A stretch of 64,000 bases of DNA. Origin: Hermodice carunculata (lineage: Eukaryota; Annelida; Polychaeta; Eunicida; Amphinomidae). The notes under the pieces were generated by a model that did no database searches, was not told the origin of the DNA, and saw only the letters and a list, made by a program, of their open reading frames with translations. The translations under genes and the position numbers were made by a program. Every line of letters starts with the position of its first letter. Position 1 is the stretch's first letter. Of the stretch, positions 11,328 through 22,928 are shown one piece after another. The stretch lies in assembly GCA_964020975.1 (NCBI GenBank), contig OZ026612.1, positions 131,587,741-131,651,740 of the forward strand, read 5' to 3'.

Positions 11328-12425
11328 TCAAAGCACTCTATTCAACGGAACAGGTCCCATAAAAGGGGTTAATACATGATGTATTGAGCAAATAAACCAC
11401 CCCCAGTGGATATGGTAGCCAGAAGATCCTGAGCCAGACCATGGCTTCCACATTGAGGATGTCAGTATATGCCTTAAGTGCCAAAAGTTGTCCTTCAACA
11501 TAGGACTGGTCCCTCGTATAAAAATTGGAGAAAGTATTGTTGGACGTCCACAGCATGCCATCACTATGTCACTGAACGCTACTTGCTTAAGGGCATCCCA
11601 AGAGGAGGTGATGGCTCTGACCTCATGACCTCTAATCAGGTGCAACTGTTTGAGCTCTGCAATCTTGTCTGCCATCGAATAGGCTAATTTGATAGCCTTG
11701 GTGACCCAGCTAGAAAGGGTTCAAGCAGATTCCTGGAGAATGTGCTGAAACTGAAGTCTTTTTCCTTATGAGTAGAAATAAGAGGCACCTAGCATTCTTG
11801 GTGGAATCTGTTCTTCTTAAACAGAATTTAAGTGCTGTAACTGGGCAAAGAGACCTGTCAGAACCCTGTCAATCTAAATTAGCAGACAGAGCCTTGATGG
11901 AAAAGCCAGCAAAGGTGGTGATTGGCTGATCAGGAGCATTTGTCTTGCTCATTTACAAAGGTGGTGATTGGCTGATCAGGAGCATGTGTCTTGCTCATTA
12001 GCAAAGGTGGTGATTGGATGATCAGAAGCATGTGTCTTGCCCATTAGCAAAGGTGGTGATTGGCTGATCAGGAGCATTTGTCTTGCTCATTAACAAACGT
12101 GCTGATTGGCTGATCAGGAGGATGTGACTTGCTCATGAACGAAGGGTTACTTAGCAGTTTCAAAAAAATATATTTCTTTGGGGTCCTCTGACAAACCTAA
12201 CTTAGAATGGTCCAGGGCAGGAAGTTTACCTCTCCCAGCCCCATAGGCCAACATGACCACAAAGACAGTCTTAGATTGAGACATGTACAGATAATCTAAC
12301 AAGAGAGAGGAGGCTGTTAAAAAACCACTGCTAGGTCCTATTGAGGAAAGACATTGCATCTTACTAGTTTGTCTATGTAAGCTCTTAATAACCCAAACTT
12401 GTATGCACTTCCAGACCTGTGTCAA
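11328..12425 (-). mobile_element. Fossil fragment of a DIRS-like (tyrosine-recombinase) retroelement
   Basis: On the minus strand two blocks resemble the tyrosine recombinase of DIRS-type retroelements. The upstream block (about 12425-12147) contains FVVMLAYGAGRGKLPALD, like the conserved A/G-RR-E-ALD region of these recombinases. The downstream block (about 11900-11328) contains CPVTALKF, a KAIKLAYS stretch and GHEVRAITSSWDALKQVAFS, like the H-x-x-R box of the family. A 46-bp minisatellite (11909-12140) lies between them. Reverse transcriptase and terminal repeats were not found. The copy is broken in several places and old. A Crypton-type recombinase is the alternative. Confidence 0.5.
11909..12140 (+). 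repeat. 46-bp minisatellite, five copies
   Basis: Five units of 46 bases built on AAAGGTGGTGATTGGCTGAT, then CAGGAGCATTTGTCTTGCTC. Identity between units is high except for the last, which is more diverged. Each unit holds an inverted CCAAT word (ATTGG). It sits inside the DIRS-like fossil. Confidence 0.85.
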
Positions 12426-12725
12426 TTAAAGAGGCGCATCCAAAAATTGCTATATTTTGAATGGAAGCTTTCCAATGGTCTACTTTGACACAGTTCCTAT
12501 TTTGCACATCATGTGATGAACCTGCCGCAGTGGACAACTTGGGAGTCCTACGCTTCTCAGGAAGTGGCAATTCCTAGCAGTCTTCATGTCTACAGCCTGT
12601 TCATCCCAAAGAACATGGAATTTGTAATGTTATGAATGCTTTCAATTTTAATAACTCAATTCAACACAACACCACTTCCCAATTTAACTGGACCTTAACT
12701 CTGGCTTCTGTATATAATCATTCAA
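12426..12725. other. Non-coding, nothing recognised
   Basis: No coding or repeat signal recognised. Confidence 0.45.
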
Positions 12726-13138
12726 TAGACCTGTTCATACCGACTTGTACCGAACTTGTCCGGACCCTAATTAATTATGTATTCCATTGTTGGCCTGATG
12801 GTCCAATCAGCAAGTGGCAGAGTCGGGCCCACGCTTCCATATGTTCACAATGGATTCCTCGGCTAACGCTAGTGATTACAGCATGGATTGTGCTGAACAG
12901 TGCAAATCTTTTACCTAGAATGTCACATCATTGGTGAAATGTGCATGTTCAGTTTGCTGACGGTTTGATTTTTCATTAAACCCAAACACATCCTGTGTTT
13001 TACTTTCTGGTCCTATCACGTTAAATCCGGCCAGCATGGTCGCGCACAAAATGTAAACAAAACAGACTGCGCTTCCCAAACTCAGGCCGAAGTGAACTGA
13101 ATAAACTCAAGTCCTATGAAGTGGTCTATTAAGACCAT
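12726..13138 (+). mobile_element. Candidate MITE with TAGACC termini
   Basis: A 413-bp segment begins TAGACCTGTTCATA and ends TATGAAGTGGTCTA, a 14-base inverted repeat with two mismatches. The interior is richer in CpG than its flanks (GACTTGTACCGAACTTGTCC; ATCCGGCCAGCATGGTCGCG). No protein recognised; target duplication not clear. Confidence 0.45.
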
Positions 13139-13650
13139 ATGACACTGATCATTAATTCCATTGTAATTCCCATTATAACTTTTATATGACAGTATCTGGG
13201 TTTTCTTGGCACAAAAATAGTTCCGTATTTACAAATTCATTGTTAGTTGTTTAGTGGTAAATCATTCAGCTGGTTAGTTTGTATATATGATGTTACTTTT
13301 TAATTTATCTTACTAACTGCATGCTGCAATTTTTATATTAACTGAACCATATGGCTATATGCAAGATGATGTGCATGTAGTACAAATTTATGTACAAGTT
13401 TAGCCTTGGTATGCATTATCACCTTTTATTGGTCATTAAATGTACATGCAGCCTCAATCAGCCTAGGCATCCATGGCTGCATTTGATTGGCTGTTCATTG
13501 TAAAGCCTCAATCAACCTAGATATGCAAGGCCACCCTTGATTGGCTGTTCATTGTACAGCCTTAGCTTTACTACACATGGTTGAATTTGACTGGCTCTTA
13601 ACAGGACAAAGAAACAAAGATAGTGGCTATCAGCAGTATTAAAGAGCCAA
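13139..13650. repeat. Non-coding with a ~66-bp tandem duplication
   Basis: At about 13444-13575 the phrase GCCTCAATCA-CCTAG, then TTGATTGGCTGTTCATTGTA, occurs twice with a third diverged half-copy. The rest shows nothing recognised. Confidence 0.5.
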
Positions 13651-13885
13651 TTAAAACTCTTTCCCCTACAATAAAGACTGACTCAACAGTTTTGGTGTGG
13701 GTCGGGTACTTGCAACCTAAAAATACCTAGGAAAGTTGTTGACCTGGGGCATGTTATTTTGATAAGTCTCATCTAAAATTCTCATTCAAGTTGATTTCAC
13801 ACCTGATGAAATAAGTCACAGCCATTGAGGCAGATGAGATTTGACCACCAGCTGATTTTGGCCAGTTTAGGCAGGAAAGGGTTAA
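13651..13885 (+). mobile_element. piggyBac-like MITE, copy 2
   Basis: Begins TTAAAACTCTTTCCCCTAC and ends GCAGGAAAGGGTTAA. The internal words GACTCAACAGTTTTGG and GAAAGTTGTTGACCTGGGGC match the family palindrome. TTAA is present at both ends. Non-coding. Confidence 0.55.
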
Positions 13886-13941
13886 AACCCACTGCAGTCT
13901 GGGGCAGATTCAATGCCTCCCACCAATGTAAAATTGTCACT

Positions 13942-14191
13942 TTAACTCACTCCATACCAGTCCCTGATTTTTCCATATATTTGCCTAGATTTAAGATGAC
14001 AATTGCATATTTAAGTTCTTCATGAAAGAGCTTTCATTCAAGTACCAACACGTCTATAGTCTTAAGTCAGTGGTTCTGGCACTGCCTGGCAAGTGATACT
14101 GCAGCTGCCACAAGGGCAGCTGCAGCATGACTTGCCAGGCAGTGCCACAACCACTGATCAAGGCCTGTGACCATAGAATGGAATGAGTTAA
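13942..14191 (+). mobile_element. piggyBac-like MITE, copy 3, with a central hairpin
   Basis: A 250-bp element from TTAACTCACTCCATACC to GACCATAGAATGGAATGAGTTAA-type ends (TTAA both sides). The family word TTCAAGTACCAACACG is present. Its centre is a 42-bp inverted repeat with a five-base loop (separate entry). It lies 56 bp from copy 2. Confidence 0.65.
14071..14159. other. 89-nt hairpin of pre-miRNA size
   Basis: Left arm starts CAGTGGTTCTGGCACTGCC and ends CTGCAGCTGCC; the right arm is its complement with three mismatches; the loop is ACAAG. The size and mismatch level resemble a microRNA precursor, and one arm contains GGCAGUG, the seed word of miR-34, when read from AGGCAGTGCC. It is the internal palindrome of a MITE, so a transposon origin is the simplest explanation and miRNA function is not shown. 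Confidence 0.6.
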
Positions 14192-14393
14192 CATAACTGT
14201 TACATTGGTTATCAACACAGGTTTACCTTAGCCTGTCTTCTTTTCAATCCCTTTAAGTGGAAATGCCAATGTGTCACACAGATATAAAATTTAACATAAC
14301 TGTTACATTGGTTATCAACACAGGTTTACCTTAGCCTGTCTTCTTTTCAATCCCTTTAAGTGGAAACGCCAATGTGTCACACAGATATAAAAT
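14188..14393 (+). repeat. 103-bp tandem duplication
   Basis: Two nearly identical copies start TTAACATAACTGTTACATTG at 14188 and 14291. A third, strongly diverged copy (ACACAGGTTTACCCCAGCC) follows near 14450. Confidence 0.85.
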
Positions 14394-15583
14394 TTGTCAC
14401 TGTAACCATTAACTTGATCATGACAAATTAATGTATACAGGGAGCAGTGACACAGGTTTACCCCAGCCTGTCTGTCCTCCTGACAATCCTTGTACATGTA
14501 AATGCAATTATAATGGCAATGCTATTACCTCACATGTAAATTTGATCTATAACGCAATGTTCCAATTAGTTATCACAGGGCAACATACTAAACCTGTAAG
14601 GCTCCCTGCTAAACAGATCCTGGCAGAAAAACCCCTACCTTCATCAGAATGTAAGCCTCATTTTGACATCAGTGTGGACTGTGTGCAAAGGATGAATGTG
14701 AACTTGCCAAACACATTAGCACAAGTACCACTGATACAACATGTGCTATAATCACAATGTTAAAACTCAAAGTTCTCCCATGACCCTGGAGTGTCACAAA
14801 TTTTTTTTATTAACATTTCACTATTTTCAACATTATTTCTATTCAAATAATGTTACACTACATGTTTCACTATGTTTATATTTTCATGGTTTTTCTCCAT
14901 CAGCATAATGTATATATATGCAACAATAAGTATTAATGAAGCAGTTTTTCTGTCTGTCCTGTGGACGGCACTTCATTCTGGGGCACAGCATTGCATTGTA
15001 ATCTGCAATGTAAAGTAACTAATAAACTGATGAAATAACTAACTAATAAACTAATACAGACATAAATCCATTTTTCTGATGGTAAGTGTAGGGCTGAAGT
15101 TTTCATATATTTAGGATGGCAGCTCCAAAAGTATAACCAGTTAATAGTTCAAGGTCACTTTCACATGCAATCAAATGGGTACACAAAATATGTAGCCCAG
15201 AAAAAATGTCATGCATGGAGTTATCCATGTATATATATATATTCAGCTGGATACACATTCATATGTATATATATATATATATATTCAGCTGGATGCACAT
15301 CCAATTGCTGACTTGTACCATGTGTCTCCTCAATTCTAACGGGATGTGTCTGCTGTTAAATACATACAGAGCAACACATAACAATGCTCTACTGCTTTAA
15401 TGGCTCAGCAACCTAAACCGTGGGCAACCAACAATAAACTGCTGCTACCTCACTTCCTTGGAACAGTCTGCAACAATATCAGCCACAGGACTAATATGAT
15501 TAATGGCATCACAAATATCAAATGGCTTTAATGAAAAAACACAAAGAGGATTAAGATGTGTCAGTCCCAGGCTGTATTGAGTC
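14394..15583. other. Non-coding with short TA microsatellites
   Basis: TA runs at about 15227-15240 and 15266-15283, the second flanked by a repeated TATTCAGCTGGAT. No gene recognised. Confidence 0.5.
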
Positions 15584-16030
15584 TGTAATGGTCTGCCTGC
15601 AGGCAAGTGTCCCTACACCTAGTATGTCGTCTACTTTATTAGTAAACTAATGGTCTGCCTGCAGGCATGTGTCCCTACACCTAGTATGTCGTCTACTTTA
15701 TTAGTAAACTAATGGTCTGCCTGCAGGCATGTGTCCCTACATCTAGTATGTCATCTACTTTATCAGTAACCTGTAATGGTCTGCCTGCAGGCAAGTGTCC
15801 CTATAACTGGTATGTCATCTACTTCATTAGTAAACTAATGGTCTCCCTGCAGGCAATCGTTCCTACATTTAGTAGTTATCTACTTTATCAGTGAACTTTA
15901 ATTGCCTGCCTTCCAGGCAAGTGTCCCTATAACTGGTGTGTCATCTGCTCTATCAGTACACTGTAATGGTCTGTCTGCAGGCAAGCATATCCCTACAACT
16001 GGTATGTCATATACTTTAACAGTAAACTGA
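15584..16030 (+). repeat. 62-bp minisatellite, about seven copies
   Basis: Unit begins TAATGGTCTGCCTGCAGGCA and continues AGTGTCCCTACACCTAGTAT. The palindrome TGCCTGCAGGCA recurs in nearly every unit; divergence rises to the right. Confidence 0.85.
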
Positions 16031-16977
16031 AGGGTCACAAAATAAGCAACCACTTTGACTCCCACTCAATTGACAGCTTGGGTCCAGACTGGAAAGTAAA
16101 TGCCATCTGTGCTGAGATTAATATGCCAGCGTAATGAAGATGGAGCTACACAGGTTGTGTGTCACAACAGGTATAGGGCCATATGTGTCATGGGCTACAT
16201 GAGGAATCACCAGAATGTGGATATAAATCAGCAATAACCTTGCTCCTGTTTTCTGCTGGATTGTTTTCATGTTCCCAAATACATAACTCTGTATTAACAG
16301 TACTCACGGCAATCAAACATGGTATTAAATCTGGACACCTGCACATACACAGGCCCAGTCAGAAGAGACAAAACATAATTATGGAGTCCTATTGTAGCAG
16401 ACAAAGATTACTGGTTCAATGATTGCATTGATTAACAGTACGTGTAGCTGTCGTTGATATAGTACAGTTGTTATAACATACCCCTTTTGAACATTATGGG
16501 TACTCATGTCATGTCTGCCAAAAGAAGTTGCAATACATAGTTCCCGTAAATCTGAATTACTATACACACAGCAATGATTCATGCATGTACATGTCTGCTC
16601 ATTGTGAGAATGCTGTACACATACATTATCCAAGTCTGGGGAAACATGGGAAACTTGTGGAGACAAGGACCCTTAATGGGGTATAATAAGGTCATGGCAG
16701 ATATATAATAATGATAACTGTACGTAATGACACTGACAATGATAAGAACATTTAACACAAAGACTAAAGCAACTCCAATTAAAGTCTATTTCAAGAGACT
16801 ATGACTTTGATTAAGCAGGTGTCCTTGATGTTTCTCTCTGCAGTGAACAACATGTAAGGCGTATGAGCATCTAATGACATGGTGACGATGTATGCATGGC
16901 CTATGGCCAACTGAACAGCAGAGACTCCACATATAATGGAACAACACTGCAGTATATGCACAGAGAAGACTCTGCCT
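16031..16977. other. Non-coding, nothing recognised
   Basis: No coding or repeat signal recognised. Confidence 0.45.
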
Positions 16978-17325
16978 GTAAATTCCTGAGGCAAGCAGAA
17001 CCCCTTAGCCATTGTCTCTAATAAAGTATAACAGTCTGAGGCAAGCAGAACCCCTCAGCCCTGTCTCTAATAAAGTATAACAGCCTGAGGCAAGCAGAAC
17101 CCCTTAGCCATTGTCTCTAATAAAGTATAACAGCCTGAGGCAAGCAGAACCCCTCAGCCCTAGTCTCTACTCAATCACAACAGCCTGAGGCAAGCTGAAC
17201 CCCTTAGCCCTTGTCTCCAATAAAGTATAACAGTCTGAGGCAAGCAGAACCCCTTAGCCCTTGTCTCTGATAAATCACAACAGCCTCGGGTAAGCTGAAC
17301 TCCTTAACCCTTCTCTCTAATAGAG
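16978..17325 (+). repeat. ~50-bp minisatellite, left part
   Basis: Seven or so units built on CTGAGGCAAGCAGAACCCCT, then TAGCCCTTGTCTCTAATAAA. The array is cut by a TA-flanked MITE and continues at 17508. Confidence 0.85.
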
Positions 17326-17327
17326 TA

Positions 17328-17505
17328 CAGTAGTACCTGTCACGAAAGGCCACCCTAATGAGACCACCTGCCTTTTAAGACCACTTTTTAATATACTTTT
17401 TGCAGTACTTTCCTTGTTATTTGTACCTCTCATGAGAGACCACCTGTCTTATAAGACCACATTTTGATCCTCCCTAGGGGTGGTCTTTGGTGACAGGTAC
17501 TACTG
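17328..17505 (+). mobile_element. pogo/Tigger-type MITE inserted in a minisatellite
   Basis: A 178-bp element starts CAGTAGTACCTGTCAC and ends GTGACAGGTACTACTG, a perfect 16-bp inverted repeat that continues imperfectly inward (AAAGGCCACCC / GGGGTGGTCTTT). TA is duplicated on both sides (17326-17327, 17506-17507). TA duplication and CAGT termini fit the Tc1/mariner-pogo group. Non-coding. The array phase is kept across the insertion. Confidence 0.8.
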
Positions 17506-17507
17506 TA

Positions 17508-17920
17508 TAACAGCCAGGGGCAAGCTGAACCCTTTTGCCCTTGTCTCTAAGGTATAGCAGCCTGAAGCAAGCTGAAACCCTTAACCCTGGTATCTAATAG
17601 AGTAAAACAGCCTGGGGCAAGCTGTACCCCAAAGCCCTTGTCTCCAATAAAGTATAACAGACTGGGGCACATTGAACCCCTTAGCCCTTGTCTCTAATAA
17701 AGTATAACAGCCTGAAGCAAGCTGTACCCCTGAGCCCTTGTCTCTAATAAAGTACAACAGACTGGGGCACATTGAACCCCTTAGCCCTAGTCTCCAATAA
17801 AGTATAACAGACTGCGGCACATTGAACCCCTTAGCCCTTGTCTCTAATTAAGTACAACAGCCAGAGGCAAGCTGAACTCCTTTTATACTTATTGTCTCTA
17901 ATCAAGTACATGTATAGAAG
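17508..17920 (+). repeat. ~50-bp minisatellite, right part
   Basis: Eight or so further units (AACAGCCTGAAGCAAGCTG, then CCCTTGTCTCTAATAAAGTA), including a variant with GACTGGGGCACATTGAACC. Confidence 0.8.
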
Positions 17921-18140
17921 TCTTCTTTGGATTGACTGGACACTAAGTAAGTGCCCAACCACTTACTGCCACAAGAGTCTACCTACATGTTGCACATAAT
18001 ATTCTAATTGTGGTCTATAATCAAATCTCATTAATTATATAGTCTATGATAATACTTCATTAGTTATATAGTCTATAATAATATCTCATAAACAATTTAT
18101 AACTGGTTTGTCAAAATTTTGTGTAAAAACAACTTATGCA

Positions 18141-18420
18141 GATAGAATAGAATAGAATAGCTTTATTTGGTCTAAACAATGTACCCAATGTGGTATAAGA
18201 AAACATTAATTAGTTATAAATCAGGAGACCATACATTAAGACTCTGAGGAGTCGCAGACATGTAGGCCACCCTAAAGATATACTTTAATTGCTTAATTAC
18301 TATGTTTAAACTCATACGCTGTAAGATTTCTACCATAATACTGTAGGCTGAATGACAGCAGATATTACAAGAACTAAAGTTGATAGACCAAGTGACAATA
18401 ATACTTATATTGCTTTTGTA
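18141..18420 (-). mobile_element. LINE 3' UTR fragment, second copy
   Basis: From its tail (three GAATA units at 18144) this segment matches 9071-9325 closely: GCTTTATTTGGTCTAAACAA, TACCCAATGTGGTA, GTAGGCTGAATGACAGCAGA. Only the 3' UTR is retained, so it is a short dead-on-arrival insertion of the family at 9.0 kb. Confidence 0.8.
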
Positions 18421-18429
18421 CATTTATTC

Positions 18430-19048
18430 GAGTCAAAAAGGTTAACCCACATCCTTATATGCATATATTCATGATAGCGTTTACCTCCAGATACTTACAG
18501 TCATATAAGCACATACCTCTGAGTACCTATAGCCACATTAACCCATACTTCCATGCAACTTTTGCCACATTATTCTATATGTCATGTACCTCCATGCATA
18601 GCCATATTACCCCACAACTCCATGTACTTCAAACCATATTAACCAATACCACTAGGTACCTATAGCCATAGTACCTCACATCTCCATGTACCTATAGTAT
18701 AGCTACAGTCACATTAAGCAAAAACACTATGTACTTTTAGCCATATATAGTACCCCATACACCTCCATGTTTATCTATAGCCTTATTAACCCATATATAC
18801 CTCTATGTATCTTTAGACATAGTACTCCATACCTCCATGTACCAAAAGCCATATAACCCATACCACTATGTACATTAGCCATAGTACCCCATACCCCCAT
18901 ACACATGTACCTTTAGCCATATAGTACCCCATATGTCCACAAACCTATAGCCTTATTTAACCCACACCTCTATGCACATATACTCGTAGTACCCCATACC
19001 TTATTTTTTAAGTAAACCATATTAATCCATACCTCATCCACGTACATA
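18430..19048 (+). repeat. ~45-bp minisatellite, left part
   Basis: Diverged units containing CCATGTACCTATAGCCATAT, then TAACCCATACCTC. About 13 copies. It stops where a TIR element begins and continues at 21024. Confidence 0.75.
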
Positions 19049-21023
19049 CCCTCACACAAAATGTACATGTAGCTTGCAGTATTCTAACACTAACTACATC
19101 ATTTGCTGCTGGCTTACCATGGACATAATAAATATGATTGCAGTTTGGTGATGACAAGCTTACATTTGAAACATTGCAATCTCATGCAGTTTGTATTAAC
19201 ATGATTAAGATTGTGCATATTTGCATCAAGGTTGCATCAAGGTTGCAGTAGCTTGCAGGTTTGCTGTTGGCTTGCAGGAAGAATATAGAGTTAGCTTCTA
19301 CAACCTAATTAAGATATGCTTTATTGCCTGTTACTGCCTAGAAGCGAGTTTTTTCGCGCAAAAAACATTCTGCATCCCCCAATCATGCACCTCTCACCAG
19401 AAGCCACCCCTCTACAAGGGCCACCATTCAGCAGAAAGTGTGACCTTGACCTCTGACTTCAAGGTCACCTCTTAGCAAATGTAAGGGATGTCTCCCCTGG
19501 CTAAATGATGACAAAGATTGAAGGTGATGACAAAGTTTGAAGGACTTCAATCCATTTGAAGATGTGGCAGGGAAACCATTCTATTTTGCAAGGCACTGCA
19601 ACCTTTACCTATGACCCCAAGGTCATCACAATATATGAGGAAAATTCCTCATATCTATGGAATATCTGTACCAAAATTTTCAAGCGAATCTGGCTTATGG
19701 TTTTGAAGAAGTCAAAATGTGTACGACCATTGCAAATCCCACTGACTTAAATGGTAATCAATCGGAATGCAAAAATTGACCAATTTTTTTTCTTTAAATC
19801 CAAAAATCATTGGAGCATGACTGTTTGAACATAGTTGGTGGATACCCAGCTACCTGATGTGCATCCCCACAAAGTATGAAGGGAATCTGGTCACTTTTTT
19901 GGGAGAAGTGAAAAATGTGAATTAGTGTTGCAATTCCCATTGACTTGCATAGTAATAAACAGTAATGTGTGCAGTTTGACCTTTCAAGGTCACTCAGGTT
20001 TACAATAAACCATACAAATTGAAAGCCCATAGATACTTTCCTGTTAACATTTAATAGTACCCTTGGGCCTATGATGCCCCATTATGAAGGTAATACTAAA
20101 TAAATTATAAGCCAATATGTGAAAATTGCTGTGTCAGCAGAAAAATGCAACAAGACTTTCAGCTTGACCTTTGATCTCAAGGTTATATATTCTTGTATGG
20201 GAAAAATTCCCCAGACCCATAGATTGTCTGTACCAAATTAGGAGGCAATCAGTCACAAGGGGACAGAAATATAAGGAAAATAAGATACGCACGGGCGGCT
20301 GAGACAGCGGAGGAAGAGACTGAAAACTGTATGCACTCCTTCCTACGGGGGATGTGTAATTGCAAGGTTACAGGGCCCCCAAAATAATGGTATTATACAT
20401 TGGTAATTAAGACCATCAAACACTTAAATAAATTCTATTTGTGTACGAATGGTAGGACATTATCATCAATAATTTGCAAAATTTATGTACCATACACTGA
20501 TTTGTAGTTTTTTTCCATACTATCAAATTTTTAAAACGTAGAAAGACTAAAAATATGATTTTCTCCTTATACACATGAGGCATGCCATTGTACAATGTTA
20601 ATATTATTGCAAATTAAAAGTGGCACAGAAATCGTGAGGAATATTTGGTTTGCCATCTAAGTAGAGCAGCCTGTTTAGCTTGGAGCATGAAAGACAATGC
20701 TGGGATAAAGTACAAGATGTTTGCAAAAGATAAATGATCACAAGGCATTTTGCTTTTAAGATTAGTCTGGTTAGCTTGCTGTAACAGTAAGATCTATCCC
20801 CTGCCAGCTTACAGTCATCAAGTTGTTTGAAGGGCCACTGCCTGCAAGCTTGCAGCAAACTGCTGCATGCTAGTAGCAGATGGCAATTTGCTTACAATTA
20901 ATGCATAGCTGCACACTTACTGCAAGGTTGACCTAGCTGTATAGATGGTAGCAAACTCATGGTGAGTTTGCAAGCATATTGCAACAATCCTGCAATCATA
21001 CGGCAACTTAAATTTCTGTAAGG
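19049..21023 (+). mobile_element. GCTTGCAG-word TIR element (copy A), carrying a nested insertion
   Basis: The left end CCCTCACACAAAATGTACAT, then GTAGCTTGCAG, is inverse to the right end (CAACTTAAATTTCTGTAAGG). Subterminal zones are full of GCTTGCAG/CTGCAAGC words in both orientations (19071-19280 and 20660-20990). The central zone (20603-20800) is inverted at about 32200-32390. ATA flanks both ends (19046-19048, 21024-21026). The middle holds an unrelated element (19334-20360). No transposase, so non-autonomous. The superfamily is undetermined. Confidence 0.65.
19334..20360 (+). mobile_element. TGCATCCCCC-family element (copy 1), nested in copy A
   Basis: Starts near AGCGAGTTTTTTCGCGCAAA with TGCATCCCCCAATCATGC just inside, and ends TACGGGGGATGTGTAA after a C/G-rich stem. 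The interior carries repeated TGACCTTTCAAGGTCAC and GAAAGCCCATAGATACTTTC phrases shared with the copy at 43.7 kb. Non-coding. The short inverted ends plus terminal hairpin recall Helentron-associated elements (HINEs), but this is a guess. Confidence 0.6.
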
Positions 21024-21220
21024 ATATAGCCATATGAACCAATACCACTATGTACAATGTACCTGTAGCCATGGTACCCCATACCTCCAAATACCTCTTT
21101 GTACATATATCCACAGTACCCGATATCTCCATATACCAGCCTGCATTTTTAGCCACATTAACCCATACATGTATCTCCATGTACCTGTAGGCATATTCTT
21201 CCTGCTTTCCCATATTTTAA
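21024..21220 (+). repeat. ~45-bp minisatellite, right part
   Basis: TATAGCCATATGAACCAATACC and further units match the array left of 19049, showing that the 2-kb element inserted into an existing array. Confidence 0.7.
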
Positions 21221-22928
21221 ATACTAAATAATTATGTACCCCTCTGACACAGGCTTCAAGCCTATAGCTTGAAAACTGGGTCTATACCTCGACGTGGACA
21301 ACAATCTTATAAATGAGCAGATATACAAGTATAGCTACTCGGGCAGTTTGACAGATTCTGCCATACACACATATTTTATGATGATAAAGTCAACACAAAG
21401 CATTGATATCCTATCCCAGCTTGCTTTCAATAACCAATACCTGCATGGGAAAAGTAATCCTCAGCTGACATAATGCATTAATCAACATCTCCATCCATAA
21501 TGTGCCTTGCACATTTGGAGTGTAACTTTGAATAGACATGTACATGCATATGTATATCTGTTCTAATTTAGCAAATATACTGAATTATCTAATGAGTATC
21601 CTCATTTATTAAGCAGAGCACTGATTCAGTTCCAAATAATCAAGGGATTTGAGGATTGTACCGACAGGAATACTGCTGATATGTAGACATTCATGAAGAA
21701 ACCTTAACAAAGTGTTGATAAGCAGGTGCCTTCCCTGCATGAGGCGCCATCTGCTGGCAATTATGGCACTCAACTTCAACCTTGCAAAGACAATCATTAT
21801 TGGTTGACTTGGCAATGAAAAGGAATTAACACACACACAGACTGGCCATGAGAGAAAGAAACCATATATCGTAGGCCAGGTGACTCTATGCCCCCAACAC
21901 TGCCATAGTGGAATGGTTGGACATTTGTGTCATTTTGTCCTGCATACAACCAGCTGTTTTATTTGATTCTACACAAATATCAATTAACCCATTGACACGG
22001 AGCATGTATCAAATTTTAGCATTCCTGCTTTATTGAAAAAATTGTTTAAACGAAACTGGTGACAAATATTTACCATGAACAGAACAACTGACACATACAT
22101 ATACCTGTATTTACACTGATCAGTGGATGCCAAGCACATTGAAGAGCATGACACAGAAGAGTAGCTAGAGCTAGCAAATATCTACTGAACAGCACAGCTG
22201 GTACATGCTGATACTTAACAACAAACACAGCTGACAAATATGCTAATCTGCATATGATCTCCTCGCCCCTACCCCCCTTCTTTAATTACACAGACAGGGA
22301 AAATATTGGATGGGTGCTCTGGCAAAAATGGTGTTACTGTCTCAGGAGATGTACATTTTTATATCTAAAAAGTTTTGTTCCAAACAGAATTCACTGCAGT
22401 TCCTGGTTACAAAGTATTACCTCCGTGGTTTACTGTTCAATATGATCTTTAAAACTTATACCACCATAATATGGAGCTGTGCAGAAAAATTAAACAGAAT
22501 TTGATGACTTTTAAGTTTGAAAGTCAGCATGTCTGTGAATAATGGGGGGTTCACTGGAAGTGTGTTCACAGGAAAAAGTCAGCAAATAATGTTGAGCTGA
22601 TATGAGCTGCAGGGTTTCTTGCAGCATGTCTCAATATTTGATAGCTGCTGCCACCTTGTGATCAAGCAACACACTAAATTAATGCCTGCTGCACTATACC
22701 CATGCAATGATGGCAACTAGCATCAGAGAGTGCTAAAGTAACCAGATGTTGTGTTCATTCCCGACCGGGTTTGGCAGCGGTGAGTTGCCTTCTTCAGGGG
22801 AACATTAATAAATTTACAATGGATACATTTGTGTTTCATTGTCTTTCATAATCTATGCATTACGACAGATTGTAGTAATAATAGAATGGTCCATAACATG
22901 GTGATCCTTGTGATATACTACAGTATAC
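21221..22928. other. Non-coding; one CTCF-like site
   Basis: No gene or repeat family recognised. A CTCF-type word is listed separately. Confidence 0.45.
21744..21757 (-). promoter_or_regulatory. Candidate CTCF-binding core
   Basis: The minus strand reads CCAGCAGATGGCGC, matching all positions of the vertebrate core consensus CCASYAGRKGGCRS. CTCF is present in most bilaterians, but a single short match in 64 kb has limited weight. Confidence 0.35.

Noticed and set aside
15584-16030. Regular repeats that might be a CRISPR array
   Set aside because: The whole 62-bp unit repeats with no unique spacers, in clearly eukaryotic DNA. The same holds for the 43-, 46-, 50- and 60-bp arrays.
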